A DNA stretch of 64,000 nucleotides from NCBI RefSeq assembly GCF_031082295.1, contig NZ_JAVHLD010000004.1, positions 117,216 to 181,215 on the forward strand, given 5' to 3'. The notes below the pieces were generated by a model. That model was not told where the DNA came from, searched no databases, and saw only the letters and a program-made list of their open reading frames with translations. Below, piece by piece: positions 7,727 through 18,398 of the stretch. Both the position numbers and the translations under genes were made by a program. This DNA is from Humidesulfovibrio sp. (GTDB lineage: Bacteria; Desulfobacterota; Desulfovibrionia; Desulfovibrionales; Desulfovibrionaceae). The number at the start of each line of letters is the position of its first letter. Position 1 is the stretch's first letter.

Positions 7727-8173
7727 TCAACTCCCGGCAGGCTTCTTACGCAACATCTCGCCAGGCACCTTGATGCCGTCCTGCCCGGCCGCTTTCGCCT
7801 GGGAAGCGAGTTCCGGCAACTTCATCTGGCGACCTTGCAAAACCTTGAGCAGCATGGGCAGGTTCACGCCGGACACGACCTCAAGATTTCCCCCCTTGAG
7901 CAGGGACAGGCTCAAGGTGGTGGGCGTGCCGCCAAAAAGATCGGTGAGGACCATGACTCCCATGCCGCTGTCCAGATTGGCGACCCCGGCCTTCAACGCC
8001 ACGACGATCTCGTCCACACCCTTGGACACAAGGACGCTGACGGAGTCAACGCCAAGCTGCGGCCCGAGAATCATCTGTGCGGCTTCAAGCAAGGCGGCCC
8101 CAAAGGAGCCGTGTGTCACCACAAGCACGCCAACCTGCTTGGGGGGGGATTGGACTTCAGTATTCTCGGTCAT
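7727..8173 (-). CDS. mannose-family PTS IIA component
   Basis: A 148-residue IIA domain. 'VLVVTHGSFGAALLEAA' contains the phosphorylated histidine H21, and 'VMVLTDLFGGTPTTLSLS' is the second family signature. It accepts phosphate from HPr and hands it to IIB. The start has GAGGAA directly upstream. It lies 56 bases after rapZ, within the rpoN-hpf-ptsN-rapZ run, so it is probably on the same transcript. Confidence 0.93.
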   Translation of the reverse strand: MTENTEVQSPPKQVGVLVVTHGSFGAALLEAAQMILGPQLGVDSVSVLVSKGVDEIVVALKAGVANLDSGMGVMVLTDLFGGTPTTLSLSLLKGGNLEVVSGVNLPMLLKVLQGRQMKLPELASQAKAAGQDGIKVPGEMLRKKPAGS

Positions 8174-8229
8174 TTCCTCGCCTGCCGTGCACGGTTCATC
8201 ACCGCGGCTGGTTCTGGCATTTTTCCCGT

Positions 8230-9111
8230 TCAGCCGAGATCAAAATGCCGATGCTCAACGGTTACGGAATACCCGCTGTCGCGCAGGGTGGCAAGCAGAT
8301 GCTCGGCCATGGCCACGGAACGGTGCCTTCCCCCTGTGCAGCCCACGGCGAGCGCGATTCTATAGCGGCCTTCAGCGGCGTAGAGCGGGAGGAGGTAGAG
8401 CAGAAACGCCTGAAGCTTCTGCCGGAAAGTCGCACCCGGCTCGCTCTTGTAGACGTAGTCGGACACGGCCTGATCTTTGCCGGACAAAGCCCGCAGCTCC
8501 GGCACGAAGTATGGGTTTGGCAAAAAGCGCAGATCAAAGACAAGGTCTGCCTCCGCCGGAACCCCGTACTTGAAGCCGAAGGAAAGCACATGCACCCGCA
8601 TGCCGTGACCGGATGTTTCCGTACTGGCAAAGCGCTCTTGTATCATGCGGCGCAAATCGTGAATGGAATACTCGCTGGTGTCGATGACAAGCTCAGCGTC
8701 CTTGCGAAGAGGGGAAAGCATGGCCCGCTCACGGGTCAGTGCCTGTTCAAGGCCAAGGCTCGCGCTCTCGAGGGGATGCGGTCGACGCGTGGTGGCGTAG
8801 CGCCGCATCAGGGTGGAGTCCTTGGCCTCCACAAAGAGCACGCGCACGAATATGCCGCGAGCCGACAGTTCTTGGAGCGCATCGTTCCATTGATCCAGGA
8901 AGTCATGCTGCCGGAGGTCCATGCCCAGGGCCAACCCACGGTGCTTGGAGTCCTTTCCGAGAAACAGCGTGACGAGTTTGGGCAGCATGGCCGCCGGCAA
9001 GCCGTCCACGCAGAAGTAGCCCAGGTCTTCAAAGACGTTCAGCGCAGTGCTTTTCCCAGAGCCGGAGAGGCCAGTCACCACGACCACGGAAATAGAATCA
9101 GTCGTGCCCAT
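8230..9111 (-). CDS. rapZ: RapZ, RNase adapter / P-loop protein
   Basis: A 293-residue nucleotide-binding protein of the RapZ (YvcJ) family. Walker A is 'GLSGSGKSTALN' near residue 15; the C-terminal 'GCTGGRHRSVAMAEHL' is the conserved RapZ end. In enterobacteria RapZ directs RNase E to the small RNA GlmZ and so sets GlmS and cell-wall sugar supply. That partner system is not visible here, so the target in this organism is unknown. The ptsN stop is 15 bases upstream. Confidence 0.95.
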   Translation of the reverse strand: MGTTDSISVVVVTGLSGSGKSTALNVFEDLGYFCVDGLPAAMLPKLVTLFLGKDSKHRGLALGMDLRQHDFLDQWNDALQELSARGIFVRVLFVEAKDSTLMRRYATTRRPHPLESASLGLEQALTRERAMLSPLRKDAELVIDTSEYSIHDLRRMIQERFASTETSGHGMRVHVLSFGFKYGVPAEADLVFDLRFLPNPYFVPELRALSGKDQAVSDYVYKSEPGATFRQKLQAFLLYLLPLYAAEGRYRIALAVGCTGGRHRSVAMAEHLLATLRDSGYSVTVEHRHFDLG

Positions 9112-9126
9112 GGCCTCACCCGGACC

Positions 9127-9576
9127 CTAGTATGCCTGCAGCAACGCGAAAAGCGCGTCGCGATCTTTGGCGTCAAAGAAATCCTTGCGGAAGTGGTCGT
9201 CTTTCAGAAGACGCGAGATGTGCGCAAGAATGCGCAGGTGAATGCCGGTCATTTGTTCCGGTGCGAGGACAAGGAAGAATATTGTGCAAGGCTTGAAGTC
9301 GAGCGACTCGAAATTCACACCTGTCTTGCTTCTTCCAACGCACAATATGATGCGGTCAAGGGAGGCGAGCTTGCCGTGAGGAATGGCGACGCCTTCGCCG
9401 ATGCCGGTGGTGCCCAACCCCTCGCGGTCCAGAAGAACCGCGAGGGCAAGGCCAGCATCCACGCCCGCGTGATGCGCGGCCAAGGCCTCGGTGAGCTCGC
9501 GCAATACCTCGGCCTTGCCCGTGGACGCCAAGTCAGGGAGCACCAGCTCCTTGTCGATGTATTCGCCCAGCCGCAT
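9127..9576 (-). CDS. ptsN: PTS IIA-Ntr regulatory protein
   Basis: A 149-residue EIIA-Ntr protein. The active histidine is H67 in 'GIGEGVAIPHGKL', and 'ILCVGRSKTGVNF' with 'IFFLVLAPEQMTGIHLRILA' complete the fold. It is the output component of the nitrogen PTS and regulates by its phosphorylation state. It starts 2 bases after the hpf stop. Having it with rpoN, hpf and rapZ is the standard arrangement in Proteobacteria. Confidence 0.95.
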   Translation of the reverse strand: MRLGEYIDKELVLPDLASTGKAEVLRELTEALAAHHAGVDAGLALAVLLDREGLGTTGIGEGVAIPHGKLASLDRIILCVGRSKTGVNFESLDFKPCTIFFLVLAPEQMTGIHLRILAHISRLLKDDHFRKDFFDAKDRDALFALLQAY

Positions 9577-9578
9577 TA

Positions 9579-10121
9579 CTAGTTTCCAGGGTCGATGAGA
9601 CCGAAGTCACCGGTCTTGGTGCGATACAGGACGTTTACCCGACCGGAGTCGGCATCGCGGAACACCATGAACTCATGCTTCAAGGCTTCAAGCTGCATGG
9701 CCGCCTCGTCAACGCTCATGGGCTTGGGCTCAAACATGTCGGATTCCTTGATGATGGGCGAACGTTCAGCCTTGTCCTGAGAGAAGCTGATGACGTCCAT
9801 GCGGGCGCTGCGCGGTGTGCCGCCATGGCGGCGCTCCTTGTGGCGCTCGCGCATGCGCTTGAGCTGGACTTCAAGCTTGTCCAGCACCAGATCGATGGTG
9901 GAATACATGTCCTCGGACTCTTCGTAGGCCGAGATGTGCAGGTCGTCCGCGTTCAGGATGACTTCAGCCTGGTGCCGGAACTTCTCGACAGACAGGTTGA
10001 TCTGCAGGTCGGTTTCAATGGTGTCGCCGATGAACTTGCCCATCTTCTCGAAACGGGAAGCGGCATATTCCTTCAAGTGGTCGGAAGGATCGAAGTTCTT
10101 GAAGGCGTAGGATATGTTCAT
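9579..10121 (-). CDS. hpf: ribosome hibernation promoting factor, long form
   Basis: A 180-residue protein: N-terminal HPF/RaiA domain (about 1-105, starting 'MNISYAFKNFDPSDHLKEY') and the C-terminal domain typical of long HPF ('MSVDEAAMQLEALKHEFMVF', then 'YRTKTGDFGLI'). Long HPF dimerises ribosomes into inactive 100S particles in stationary phase. I set the start at ATG 10121, 6 bases after AGGAGG; a TTG two codons earlier lies inside that site. It follows rpoN by 35 bases. Confidence 0.94.
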   Translation of the reverse strand: MNISYAFKNFDPSDHLKEYAASRFEKMGKFIGDTIETDLQINLSVEKFRHQAEVILNADDLHISAYEESEDMYSTIDLVLDKLEVQLKRMRERHKERRHGGTPRSARMDVISFSQDKAERSPIIKESDMFEPKPMSVDEAAMQLEALKHEFMVFRDADSGRVNVLYRTKTGDFGLIDPGN

Positions 10122-10156
10122 TCGCAACCTCCTGGGATGTGGCGGGCGACGCCGGT

Positions 10157-11611
10157 TTAGAAAATCTGCTTGCGCTTGGAGGAGGACTCAATGTTCATGG
10201 CCGTGCGATACTTGGCCACAGTGCGTCGTGCGATGTTCACCTCCAGCTTCTGCTTAAGGATCTCGCCAATCTGCTCATCGCTCAAAGGACGCTTGGGATT
10301 CTCGTCGCCAATGAGCTGCTTGATGAGCGCCTTGACCGACTCGGAGCCAACCTGTGTGCCATCGTCCAAATCAAGCGCACTGTTGAAGAAGAACTTGAGT
10401 TCGTAGATGCCATGCGGCGTCGCCACATACTTGCTTGTGGTAATGCGGCTTACCGTGGACTCATGCATGCTGATGTCCTCAGCCACCTCCTTGAGGATCA
10501 GCGGCCTTAAGCGGGTCACGCCTTCTTCAAAGAACTCGCGCTGGAAACGGACGATGCTCTCCATAACCTTATACAGGGTCCGCTGGCGCTGGTACAGACT
10601 CTTCATGAGCCATTCGGCGCTGCGGATCTTGTCTTGAAAATAGTCCTTCTCCGTCGATGTCTTGGCCTTGACGTCCTCGACATAATAGGAATTCAGCTGC
10701 AAGCGCGGCATGCCGTCCTCGTTCAGCATAATGACGAAGTCTTCGCCATTCTTAAAAACGAAAACGTCCGGGCTGACGTACTGCGGTTCGCCGCTGAAAA
10801 AATTCGCACCCGGCATGGGCTCCAGGGTCTGCAGCAGATCCAGGTATTCCTTCAGCCCGTCCATGCTGATCTTGAACTTCTTGGTCAGCGGCTTGTAGCG
10901 ATGCTTTTCAAGGTCTTCCAGGTGATCGCGCACGAGGGATACGAGGATCGGATCGGTGAGGCCAAGGACTTCCATCTGCACCAGCAGGCATTCCTGCACG
11001 GTACGCGCGCCAACGCCGACAGGATCCAGTCGCATGATGCGCTGAATGACGGACTCGATAGCCTCGGGGCTGACGCCATTGAGGAGAGTCTGCAACTCCT
11101 CGACAGAGGCCTGCAGATAGCCGCGTGAATCCAAGTTGCCGATGATGACATCGCCTATGTCGAGCTCTTCCTCGCTGAAACGGGAGAGGCGCATCTGCCA
11201 TAACAGGTGGCCTTCAAGGGTGGGACGGCTGGTCAGCCTGGCCTCAAGCGAAAGCCCCTCTTCCGGCACTTCCAGTTCTCGGCCCATGGCCTGCTTGGTG
11301 ACGCTGGAAAACTCGCCGAGGTAGTTTTCCCAGTCGGCAGTGCGCATGCTCTCTTCGTTGGCCTGGCTCTCGGCAGTGTTGTGAGCGCCCTCGTAGTCAT
11401 CGAGACTATCAGTGCTGGGGGCCGTGTCCGCGACGTCCGCGTCAAGCTCCTCAAGAAAGGGATTCTCCATCAACTCCTGCTGGATCGACTCCACAAGCTC
11501 CAGCCGCGAGAGCTGCAGGAGCTTGATGGCCTGCTGCAGCTGGGGCGTCATGACCAGTTGCTGCGACAGCTTGAGTTGTTGGCGAAGCTCCAAACCCATA
11601 CGAGAAACCAT
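10157..11611 (-). CDS. rpoN: RNA polymerase sigma-54 factor
   Basis: Sigma-54, about 484 residues. Region I is 'LRQQLKLSQQLVMTPQLQQA', a core-binding middle region follows, and the RpoN box is 'ARRTVAKYRTAMNI' near the C-terminus. It directs transcription from -24/-12 promoters with AAA+ activators. The start is not certain: GGAGG lies only 2 bases before ATG 11611 and about 14 before ATG 11599, which starts 'MGLELRQQL'; I give 11611. A separate promoter is proposed at 11771-11799. Confidence 0.95.
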   Translation of the reverse strand: MVSRMGLELRQQLKLSQQLVMTPQLQQAIKLLQLSRLELVESIQQELMENPFLEELDADVADTAPSTDSLDDYEGAHNTAESQANEESMRTADWENYLGEFSSVTKQAMGRELEVPEEGLSLEARLTSRPTLEGHLLWQMRLSRFSEEELDIGDVIIGNLDSRGYLQASVEELQTLLNGVSPEAIESVIQRIMRLDPVGVGARTVQECLLVQMEVLGLTDPILVSLVRDHLEDLEKHRYKPLTKKFKISMDGLKEYLDLLQTLEPMPGANFFSGEPQYVSPDVFVFKNGEDFVIMLNEDGMPRLQLNSYYVEDVKAKTSTEKDYFQDKIRSAEWLMKSLYQRQRTLYKVMESIVRFQREFFEEGVTRLRPLILKEVAEDISMHESTVSRITTSKYVATPHGIYELKFFFNSALDLDDGTQVGSESVKALIKQLIGDENPKRPLSDEQIGEILKQKLEVNIARRTVAKYRTAMNIESSSKRKQIF

Positions 11612-11879
11612 TGCCTCCAAAAACGTTGCGTCAAATGTTCGATAAATCCGAATCGGGTGTGCTCACCCGTGCATCTTCACTGTGCCACAGGCCCAGATCA
11701 TCCGCAAGTCAAAAAGGGTAACCCCTCAATGATACGTACTATTTCCATAATTTATTTCTCTCATGAAAAAAGTGTACCAACCTTCACGAACTGTGTAAAT
11801 CCACAATTCGAGAAGGAAGACTTGAAGATGATGCTTTCTGAAACAGATATGTCTTTGAATACGGTAGGTTGTGGCTATA
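11612..11879 (-). other. AT-richer spacer and rpoN leader
   Basis: A 268-base gap between lptB and rpoN. It contains the candidate rpoN promoter, a perfect hairpin CGGGTG-TGCT-CACCCG (11654-11669) in the leader, and GGGTAACCC next to a T5 run (minus strand), which might be a weak terminator for lptB. I see no gene in it. Confidence 0.6.
11771..11799 (-). promoter_or_regulatory. candidate sigma-70 promoter for rpoN
   Basis: On the minus strand TTTACA (11799-11794), a 17-base spacer and TACACT (11776-11771). It lies about 150 bases before rpoN in the only sizeable gap of this gene cluster. Confidence 0.5.
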
Positions 11880-12602
11880 TCAGAGGCTGAAGGACTCACC
11901 CAGATAGAGCTTGCGGGCCTTGCTGCTTTGCACGATCTCCGTCGGGCTGCCTTCAAGGATGACCATGCCTTCGTAAACAAGATAGGCACGATCACAGATG
12001 TTCAGGGTCTCGCGAACGTTATGGTCGGAGATGAGGATGCCGATGCCCATGTTTTTGAGCACGGCTATGATCTCCTGGATATCGATGACAGCGATGGGAT
12101 CGATGCCGGCAAAAGGCTCGTCGAGCAGGATGAACTTGGGGTTGAGGATAAGCGCGCGGGCGATCTCAAGGCGTCTGCGTTCTCCACCGGAGAGAAACAT
12201 TGCAGGCTGCTGCGCCAGCTTGGTGATGTTGAACATCTCCAGGAGTTCTTGCGCGCGTGCTTCGCACTGGGCGCGGCTCATGCCCGTGTTCTCAAGAATA
12301 ATGTCCAGATTCTTGCGTACGGACAGCTTCTTGAAGATGGAGCTTTCCTGGGGCAGGTAGGACAGCCCGAGGCGTGCGCGTTCATGCAGAGGCAGCTCGG
12401 TGACATCGACGCCATCGAGCACGACGTTGCCCGTGGTCGGGTTGACCACGCCCACAAGCATGTAGAATGTCGTCGTTTTGCCCGCGCCGTTTGGTCCAAG
12501 CAGACCGACCACTTCCTTGTCGCGCAGGGTTACGTTGATGTGCCTCACGACCTCGCGGTCGCCATAGCGCTTTGACAGATTGGTGGCGACGAGTTCGGCC
12601 AT
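11880..12602 (-). CDS. lptB: LPS export ABC transporter ATP-binding protein
   Basis: A 240-residue ATPase that powers LPS extraction from the inner membrane with LptFG. Walker A is 'GPNGAGKTTTFYMLVG', the ABC signature 'LSGGERRRLEIARAL' and Walker B 'ILLDEPFAGIDP'; 'SYLPQESSIFKKLSVRKN' is the typical LptB Q-loop. It starts 3 bases after the lptA stop and ends the pyrG...lptB run. The permease genes lptF and lptG are not in the window. Confidence 0.96.
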   Translation of the reverse strand: MAELVATNLSKRYGDREVVRHINVTLRDKEVVGLLGPNGAGKTTTFYMLVGVVNPTTGNVVLDGVDVTELPLHERARLGLSYLPQESSIFKKLSVRKNLDIILENTGMSRAQCEARAQELLEMFNITKLAQQPAMFLSGGERRRLEIARALILNPKFILLDEPFAGIDPIAVIDIQEIIAVLKNMGIGILISDHNVRETLNICDRAYLVYEGMVILEGSPTEIVQSSKARKLYLGESFSL

Positions 12603-12605
12603 CTC

Positions 12606-13856
12606 CTACTTTCCCTCTCCCTTGGGCGTAAAGAAAATCGCCTCCACCCTGCGCTGCGAGCCGCTCAGGACCTCGCTTCGATTTTCACGGATGTAGAACT
12701 TGATGCTTTCGCCGCGGATGGTGTTCTGGCCTTCGCGCAAGATGGGGTTGCCGTCCATGCGGATGACGGCCTCCTGGACTTCGTAGGTGAGCTTCGCGCA
12801 GGCGCCCTCATTCTTGTTGGCGACAAGGCGCACGTTGCCCTCGGCCACGATGCGTTCAATGCTGTCGCCGAAGTCCCCTGCTCCCTTGTCCTGACCCTTG
12901 GCGTCCTTGGACTTCTTCTTATCGGCGAAATAGGCGGTGATGCGCTCGGCCCAGATGGCCATGTCGGTGTGGGTGCCGTGCACGTTGCCCAGGAACATGA
13001 CGGAATTCTCAGCCTGATTGTAGACCATCTTGTCCGAAGTGATGCGCACTGGCGCCTGCTTTGACAGCGAAGGCTGATTTCCCAACAGCGCCGGGCTGCT
13101 CTTGACCGCGCCCTTCACCTCGGGCGCAGGTGTCGAGGTGGCCTGGGCAGCCTGTTGCGCTGGCTTGTTCGGCTCGGCGGCCTTGCCAGAAGTCGATTGC
13201 GTCGCAGATGCGGATCCGGCTGCGGCTGGCGGCGGCGCCTTGACCATGCCCTGGGGCACGAAGCCAACGGCAGTCCCTTCATTGGTGCCTGGATCGTTCA
13301 GCCGGAACACGGCCAGAAACCCGTCACGCGGAAAACCTGTCTGCACGCGTTCGCCGGGAGCAAGCACAGCCACTACCGCGGACTTGAGCGAGCGCTCCTT
13401 GTGGACTTCAGTGCGGGCCTCAACAAGGCGGATCTGGGCGGGTTCCGCATGGGTCAAAGCTCTGGAAGCAACGGCAGGCTGTGCGCTCACGGTCTTGGCG
13501 GCAACGGCCTTGGAGTCGGCTGGCTTTGCCTCGGCGGCAGCGGCATCTGCGGGCTTGAGCAGACGGACATCAGCGAACCCGAGGGCCTTGGTTTCATCGC
13601 GTTGCGTCTCACCAAGCTCAAAAATTGTGCCCCAGCCAGAGGGACGCACGAAATCGACGCGCACCTTTTCGCCGGGCTTCAGAGTGCGAACAATTGGCGA
13701 ATTGGGGTCTCGCTGCTGGCGAACGTTGACCGGTGTCTCAACAATCCGCACCTCGCCCCAGCCCTCGGCCAGGGCCATAACGGCGGAGAGGACGACCAGG
13801 GCCAACGCCTGAACCAGGCAGAGGGCAAGCCGGAGCGTGCTGCGCTCAGTGCTCAA
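12606..13856 (-). CDS. lptA: LptA-like periplasmic LPS bridge protein with two N-terminal SH3-like repeats
   Basis: A 416-residue secreted protein, about twice the usual LptA size. Order: signal peptide (about 1-31), first SH3-like repeat (about 34-101, 'VNVRQQRDPNSPIVRTLKPG'), an Ala/Lys linker, second SH3-like repeat (about 141-207, 'TEVHKERSLKSAVVAVLAPG'), an Ala/Pro linker, then the OstA/LptA domain (about 268-412, 'VRITSDKMVYNQ', 'VMFLGNVHGTHTDM', 'IERIVAEGNVRLV'). LptA forms the bridge carrying LPS across the periplasm. The repeats may bind peptidoglycan and anchor the bridge (inference). Its start overlaps the lptC stop (13853-13856), and lptB follows. Confidence 0.9.
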   Translation of the reverse strand: MSTERSTLRLALCLVQALALVVLSAVMALAEGWGEVRIVETPVNVRQQRDPNSPIVRTLKPGEKVRVDFVRPSGWGTIFELGETQRDETKALGFADVRLLKPADAAAAEAKPADSKAVAAKTVSAQPAVASRALTHAEPAQIRLVEARTEVHKERSLKSAVVAVLAPGERVQTGFPRDGFLAVFRLNDPGTNEGTAVGFVPQGMVKAPPPAAAGSASATQSTSGKAAEPNKPAQQAAQATSTPAPEVKGAVKSSPALLGNQPSLSKQAPVRITSDKMVYNQAENSVMFLGNVHGTHTDMAIWAERITAYFADKKKSKDAKGQDKGAGDFGDSIERIVAEGNVRLVANKNEGACAKLTYEVQEAVIRMDGNPILREGQNTIRGESIKFYIRENRSEVLSGSQRRVEAIFFTPKGEGK

Positions 13857-14437
13857 TTCTTCTTCTCCTTCTTCAATGAGTCCAGGGCAGCCGGAAGGAG
13901 TTCCGCGGTGACGCCCCCTGCTGCGGTGAGCTCACGCGTGTCCAGGTTTATCTCGACAGTGGTGGCGTTGACGGAGAAGTCCGGTCTGCTCACTGAAACC
14001 TGGCCTTTGAGATAAATTTTCTTCATGGCCCCGATGTAGTCTAACACATCCGAGGTCAGTACAAATTCGCCGAATCTGCCGGTGATATTGTCGCGCAAGG
14101 TCATGGTGTTGCCCTGCTGGTTCACCTCGCCCGTGTCGGACTTGATGAAGACCTCCTGGCGATCCGCGCCAACGTAGGCCGTCAGCTGCGGCCCAAGGAC
14201 CTGCACGATGCGCTGGTCCATGCGGTACTGGGCGGATTTCGCTCGAACGCGCCAAAGCACTTTGCCATCCGCGCCCTGGACGAGCTCAAGATCCTCGGCC
14301 ATGACATCAGGTTCGGGAGCCTTGGCGACGGGCTTGTCCGGGGCGGCGTTACGCCCGTTGCGCTGCTCGTTGACGACCAGGCCGATGGCCAGGCCGAACA
14401 CGAAGATCAGCACCACATACACCAAGGACTTGCGCAT
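13853..14437 (-). CDS. lptC: LPS export system protein LptC
   Basis: A 194-residue protein with one N-terminal membrane helix (about 5-22) and a periplasmic LptC/OstA-like domain ('DVMAEDLELVQGADGKVLWR', 'VNQQGNTMTLRDNITGRFG', 'LTSDVLDYIGAMKKIYLKG'). It links the LptBFG pump to the LptA bridge. It starts 3 bases after the kdsC stop and overlaps lptA by 4 bases. Confidence 0.9.
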   Translation of the reverse strand: MRKSLVYVVLIFVFGLAIGLVVNEQRNGRNAAPDKPVAKAPEPDVMAEDLELVQGADGKVLWRVRAKSAQYRMDQRIVQVLGPQLTAYVGADRQEVFIKSDTGEVNQQGNTMTLRDNITGRFGEFVLTSDVLDYIGAMKKIYLKGQVSVSRPDFSVNATTVEINLDTRELTAAGGVTAELLPAALDSLKKEKKN

Positions 14438-14440
14438 TCA

Positions 14441-14983
14441 TCAGCTCCACTTCTCCCAGGCTGCGTCAAATTGACCGCGACAGCGCAGGAGGAACATGAT
14501 GGCCTCTCGGACCGCTCCCTGACCGCCTTGCAACCGGGACACCCATTTCGCCAGCCGCAGGATCTCCGGCTGAGCGTTGGCTACGGCCATGGGCAGGCCG
14601 ACCGCCTGCATCACGCCCGCATCCACCCAGTCATCGCCCAGGTAGGCGACCTGGCCATGTTCGCAGCCGATGCGGCTGCAAATCCCCTCCATCAAGGGCA
14701 CCTTGTCCACATGGCCTGCATGGTACTCTTCGATGCCCAGCTCGCGCACGCGCTTCTCAACGGCCCCATGTTTCAGGCCAGTGATGACGGCTATGCCAAG
14801 CCCAAGGGATTGTGCAATCTTTATTCCAAGTCCGTCCTGAACGTGGAAGCGCTTGGAGACGTTGCCTTCGTGGTCATAGATGAGGCCGCCATCGGTAAGC
14901 ACCCCGTCAACGTCAAGAATCAAGAGTTTGACGTCGCGGGCCAGCGCTTCGACAGCGGGGTCGAGCTTGGAGTCAACCGGCAC
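14441..14983 (-). CDS. kdsC: KDO-8-phosphate phosphatase
   Basis: A 180-residue HAD-family phosphatase that makes free KDO from KDO-8-P. The nucleophile motif is '[13 protein letters not shown]' (D24, D26), followed by '[15 protein letters not shown]' and '[12 protein letters not shown]', all KdsC-specific. I chose GTG 14983, which overlaps the end of kdsA by 11 bases and gives '[14 protein letters not shown]'; an open frame continues upstream only as a shadow of kdsA. It acts directly after kdsA in the pathway. Confidence 0.94.
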   Translation of the reverse strand: MPVDSKLDPAVEALARDVKLLILDVDGVLTDGGLIYDHEGNVSKRFHVQDGLGIKIAQSLGLGIAVITGLKHGAVEKRVRELGIEEYHAGHVDKVPLMEGICSRIGCEHGQVAYLGDDWVDAGVMQAVGLPMAVANAQPEILRLAKWVSRLQGGQGAVREAIMFLLRCRGQFDAAWEKWS

Positions 14984-15791
14984 TGGGTACGCTCCATAGG
15001 GCCAAAAGCCGCGTGAGCAGGACCTCGACCTTGGACAGGGCGATGGAATTGGGGCCGTCGCACAGGGCGTTATCCGGATCCGGGTGGACCTCGAGGAACA
15101 CGCCGCTTGCACCTGCCGCCACGGCTGCGGAAGCCAGGGCCGGCACGAACTCGCGCTGGCCGCCGGACATGCCGCCCTGCCCGCCCGGCAACTGCACCGA
15201 ATGGGTGGCGTCAAAGACCACCGGCGCGCCAAGCCCGCGCATGATTGAAAGGGAGCGCATGTCGACCACAAGGTTGTTGTAGCCGAAACAAGAGCCGCGC
15301 TCCGTGAGCCAGAAGCGTCCATTGCCAGCGCTGCGTAGCTTGTCGGCGGCGTTCTTCATGTCCCAGGGGGCAAGGAACTGCCCTTTTTTCACGTTGACGA
15401 TCTTCCCTGTCTCGGCCGCCGCGACAAGCAGGTCGGTCTGCCGACAGAGAAAAGCCGGAATCTGTAGCACATCGGCCACCTCGGCCACGCGCTCGGCCTG
15501 CTCCGGCAGGTGTATGTCCGTGACCACAGGCAGGCCTGTGGCCTCCCGCACCTCGGCCAGCCAGGCGAGTCCCATGTCCAGGCCGGGACCGCGGAAGCTT
15601 GTGGCGGCGGTGCGGTTGGCCTTGTCGTAGGAGCTCTTGAACACCAGCGTCAGCTCCAGGCGCTGGGCGATGGCCGAAAGCTCCCTGGCGACATCAAGCG
15701 CCATCTGCCTGCTCTCCAGCACGCACGGACCAGCCAGGACGAAAGGTCCCGTCAGGCTTTTGGCGTAGAGCGCTGCGGAATCGTTCGACAT
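14973..15791 (-). CDS. kdsA: KDO-8-phosphate synthase
   Basis: A 272-residue enzyme joining arabinose-5-phosphate and PEP. '[11 protein letters not shown]', '[12 protein letters not shown]', 'RGPGLDMGL' and '[12 protein letters not shown]' are family signatures. ATG 15791 lies 2 bases after the pyrG stop; an earlier in-frame ATG would overlap pyrG by 32 bases. The pyrG-kdsA pairing is sensible because CMP-KDO synthesis uses CTP. Confidence 0.96.
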   Translation of the reverse strand: MSNDSAALYAKSLTGPFVLAGPCVLESRQMALDVARELSAIAQRLELTLVFKSSYDKANRTAATSFRGPGLDMGLAWLAEVREATGLPVVTDIHLPEQAERVAEVADVLQIPAFLCRQTDLLVAAAETGKIVNVKKGQFLAPWDMKNAADKLRSAGNGRFWLTERGSCFGYNNLVVDMRSLSIMRGLGAPVVFDATHSVQLPGGQGGMSGGQREFVPALASAAVAAGASGVFLEVHPDPDNALCDGPNSIALSKVEVLLTRLLALWSVPSAG

Positions 15792-15792
15792 G

Positions 15793-17580
<1,788 letters not shown>

Positions 17581-17582
17581 TC

Positions 17583-18392
17583 ATGGCCCGCGTCAAAGCA
17601 CTAGTTCTTACCGGATACGGCACCAATTGTGAACAGGAATCAGCACACGCCGCCCGGGAATCCGGGGCTGACGAAGCCACGATAGCCTACTTTTCCGATA
17701 TCGCCTCCGGCCACCTGCGCATGGAGGATTTCAATTTTCTCATTTTTCCCGGTGGCTTCCTGGACGGCGACGATCTTGGTTCGGCCCAGGCAGCAGCTTT
17801 GCGCTGGCGTTTCGCCAAAACGAACAGCGGTGAACACGTGCTTGACCAGCTCAAGGCGTTCTTCGATGCAGGCGGGCTCATCCTGGGCATCTGCAATGGC
17901 TTTCAACTCCTGGTGAAGCTTGGACTTTTGCCCGCACTCGGGGGCCGCTACTTCGAGCGCCAGGTTTCGCTTTCGCACAACGACTCTGCCCGCTACGAGG
18001 ACCGCTGGGTGACCCTGCGCGCCAACTCGGCCTCCCCTTGCGTGTTCACCAAGGATATCGACATACTTGAGGCCCCGGTTCGCCACGGCGAGGGCAAGAT
18101 CGTACCGCAGGACCAGGAGACGCTGGACGCCCTTGAGGCCGCCAACCTCGTCGCGCTACGCTACATCGATCCGGTCAGCGGCGTGGCAACCATGCAGTTC
18201 CCGCAGAACCCCAACGGTTCCGCCAACGCCATCGCCGGCCTCACCGATCCGTCGGGCCGCATCCTGGGTCTCATGCCCCACCCCGAGGCCTACAACCACC
18301 CCTGCAACCACCCGGCTTGGACCCGCGGCGAAACCTCGCCCCTGGGCCTGACCCTGCTCGCTGGCGGGGTGCGCTACCTCAAGGCCCTGTAG
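17583..18392 (+). CDS. purQ: phosphoribosylformylglycinamidine synthase, glutaminase subunit
   Basis: A 269-residue class I glutamine amidotransferase that supplies ammonia to PurL for purine synthesis. The nucleophile is C104 in 'GICNGFQLL' and the His-Glu pair is in 'LMPHPEAYNHP'. It is the longer PurQ form rather than the roughly 225-residue type. purL and purS are not adjacent. tadA follows after 6 bases on the same strand. Confidence 0.93.
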   Translation: MARVKALVLTGYGTNCEQESAHAARESGADEATIAYFSDIASGHLRMEDFNFLIFPGGFLDGDDLGSAQAAALRWRFAKTNSGEHVLDQLKAFFDAGGLILGICNGFQLLVKLGLLPALGGRYFERQVSLSHNDSARYEDRWVTLRANSASPCVFTKDIDILEAPVRHGEGKIVPQDQETLDALEAANLVALRYIDPVSGVATMQFPQNPNGSANAIAGLTDPSGRILGLMPHPEAYNHPCNHPAWTRGETSPLGLTLLAGGVRYLKAL

Positions 18393-18398
18393 CTGGCC

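Noticed and set aside
11612..11879. Sigma-54 (-24/-12) promoter before rpoN
   Set aside because: A TGGCAC is present but the following GC is 12 rather than 10 bases away.
11726..11995. An 89-codon minus-strand frame between lptB and rpoN
   Set aside because: It starts inside lptB in another frame, has no ribosome site and covers the rpoN promoter region.
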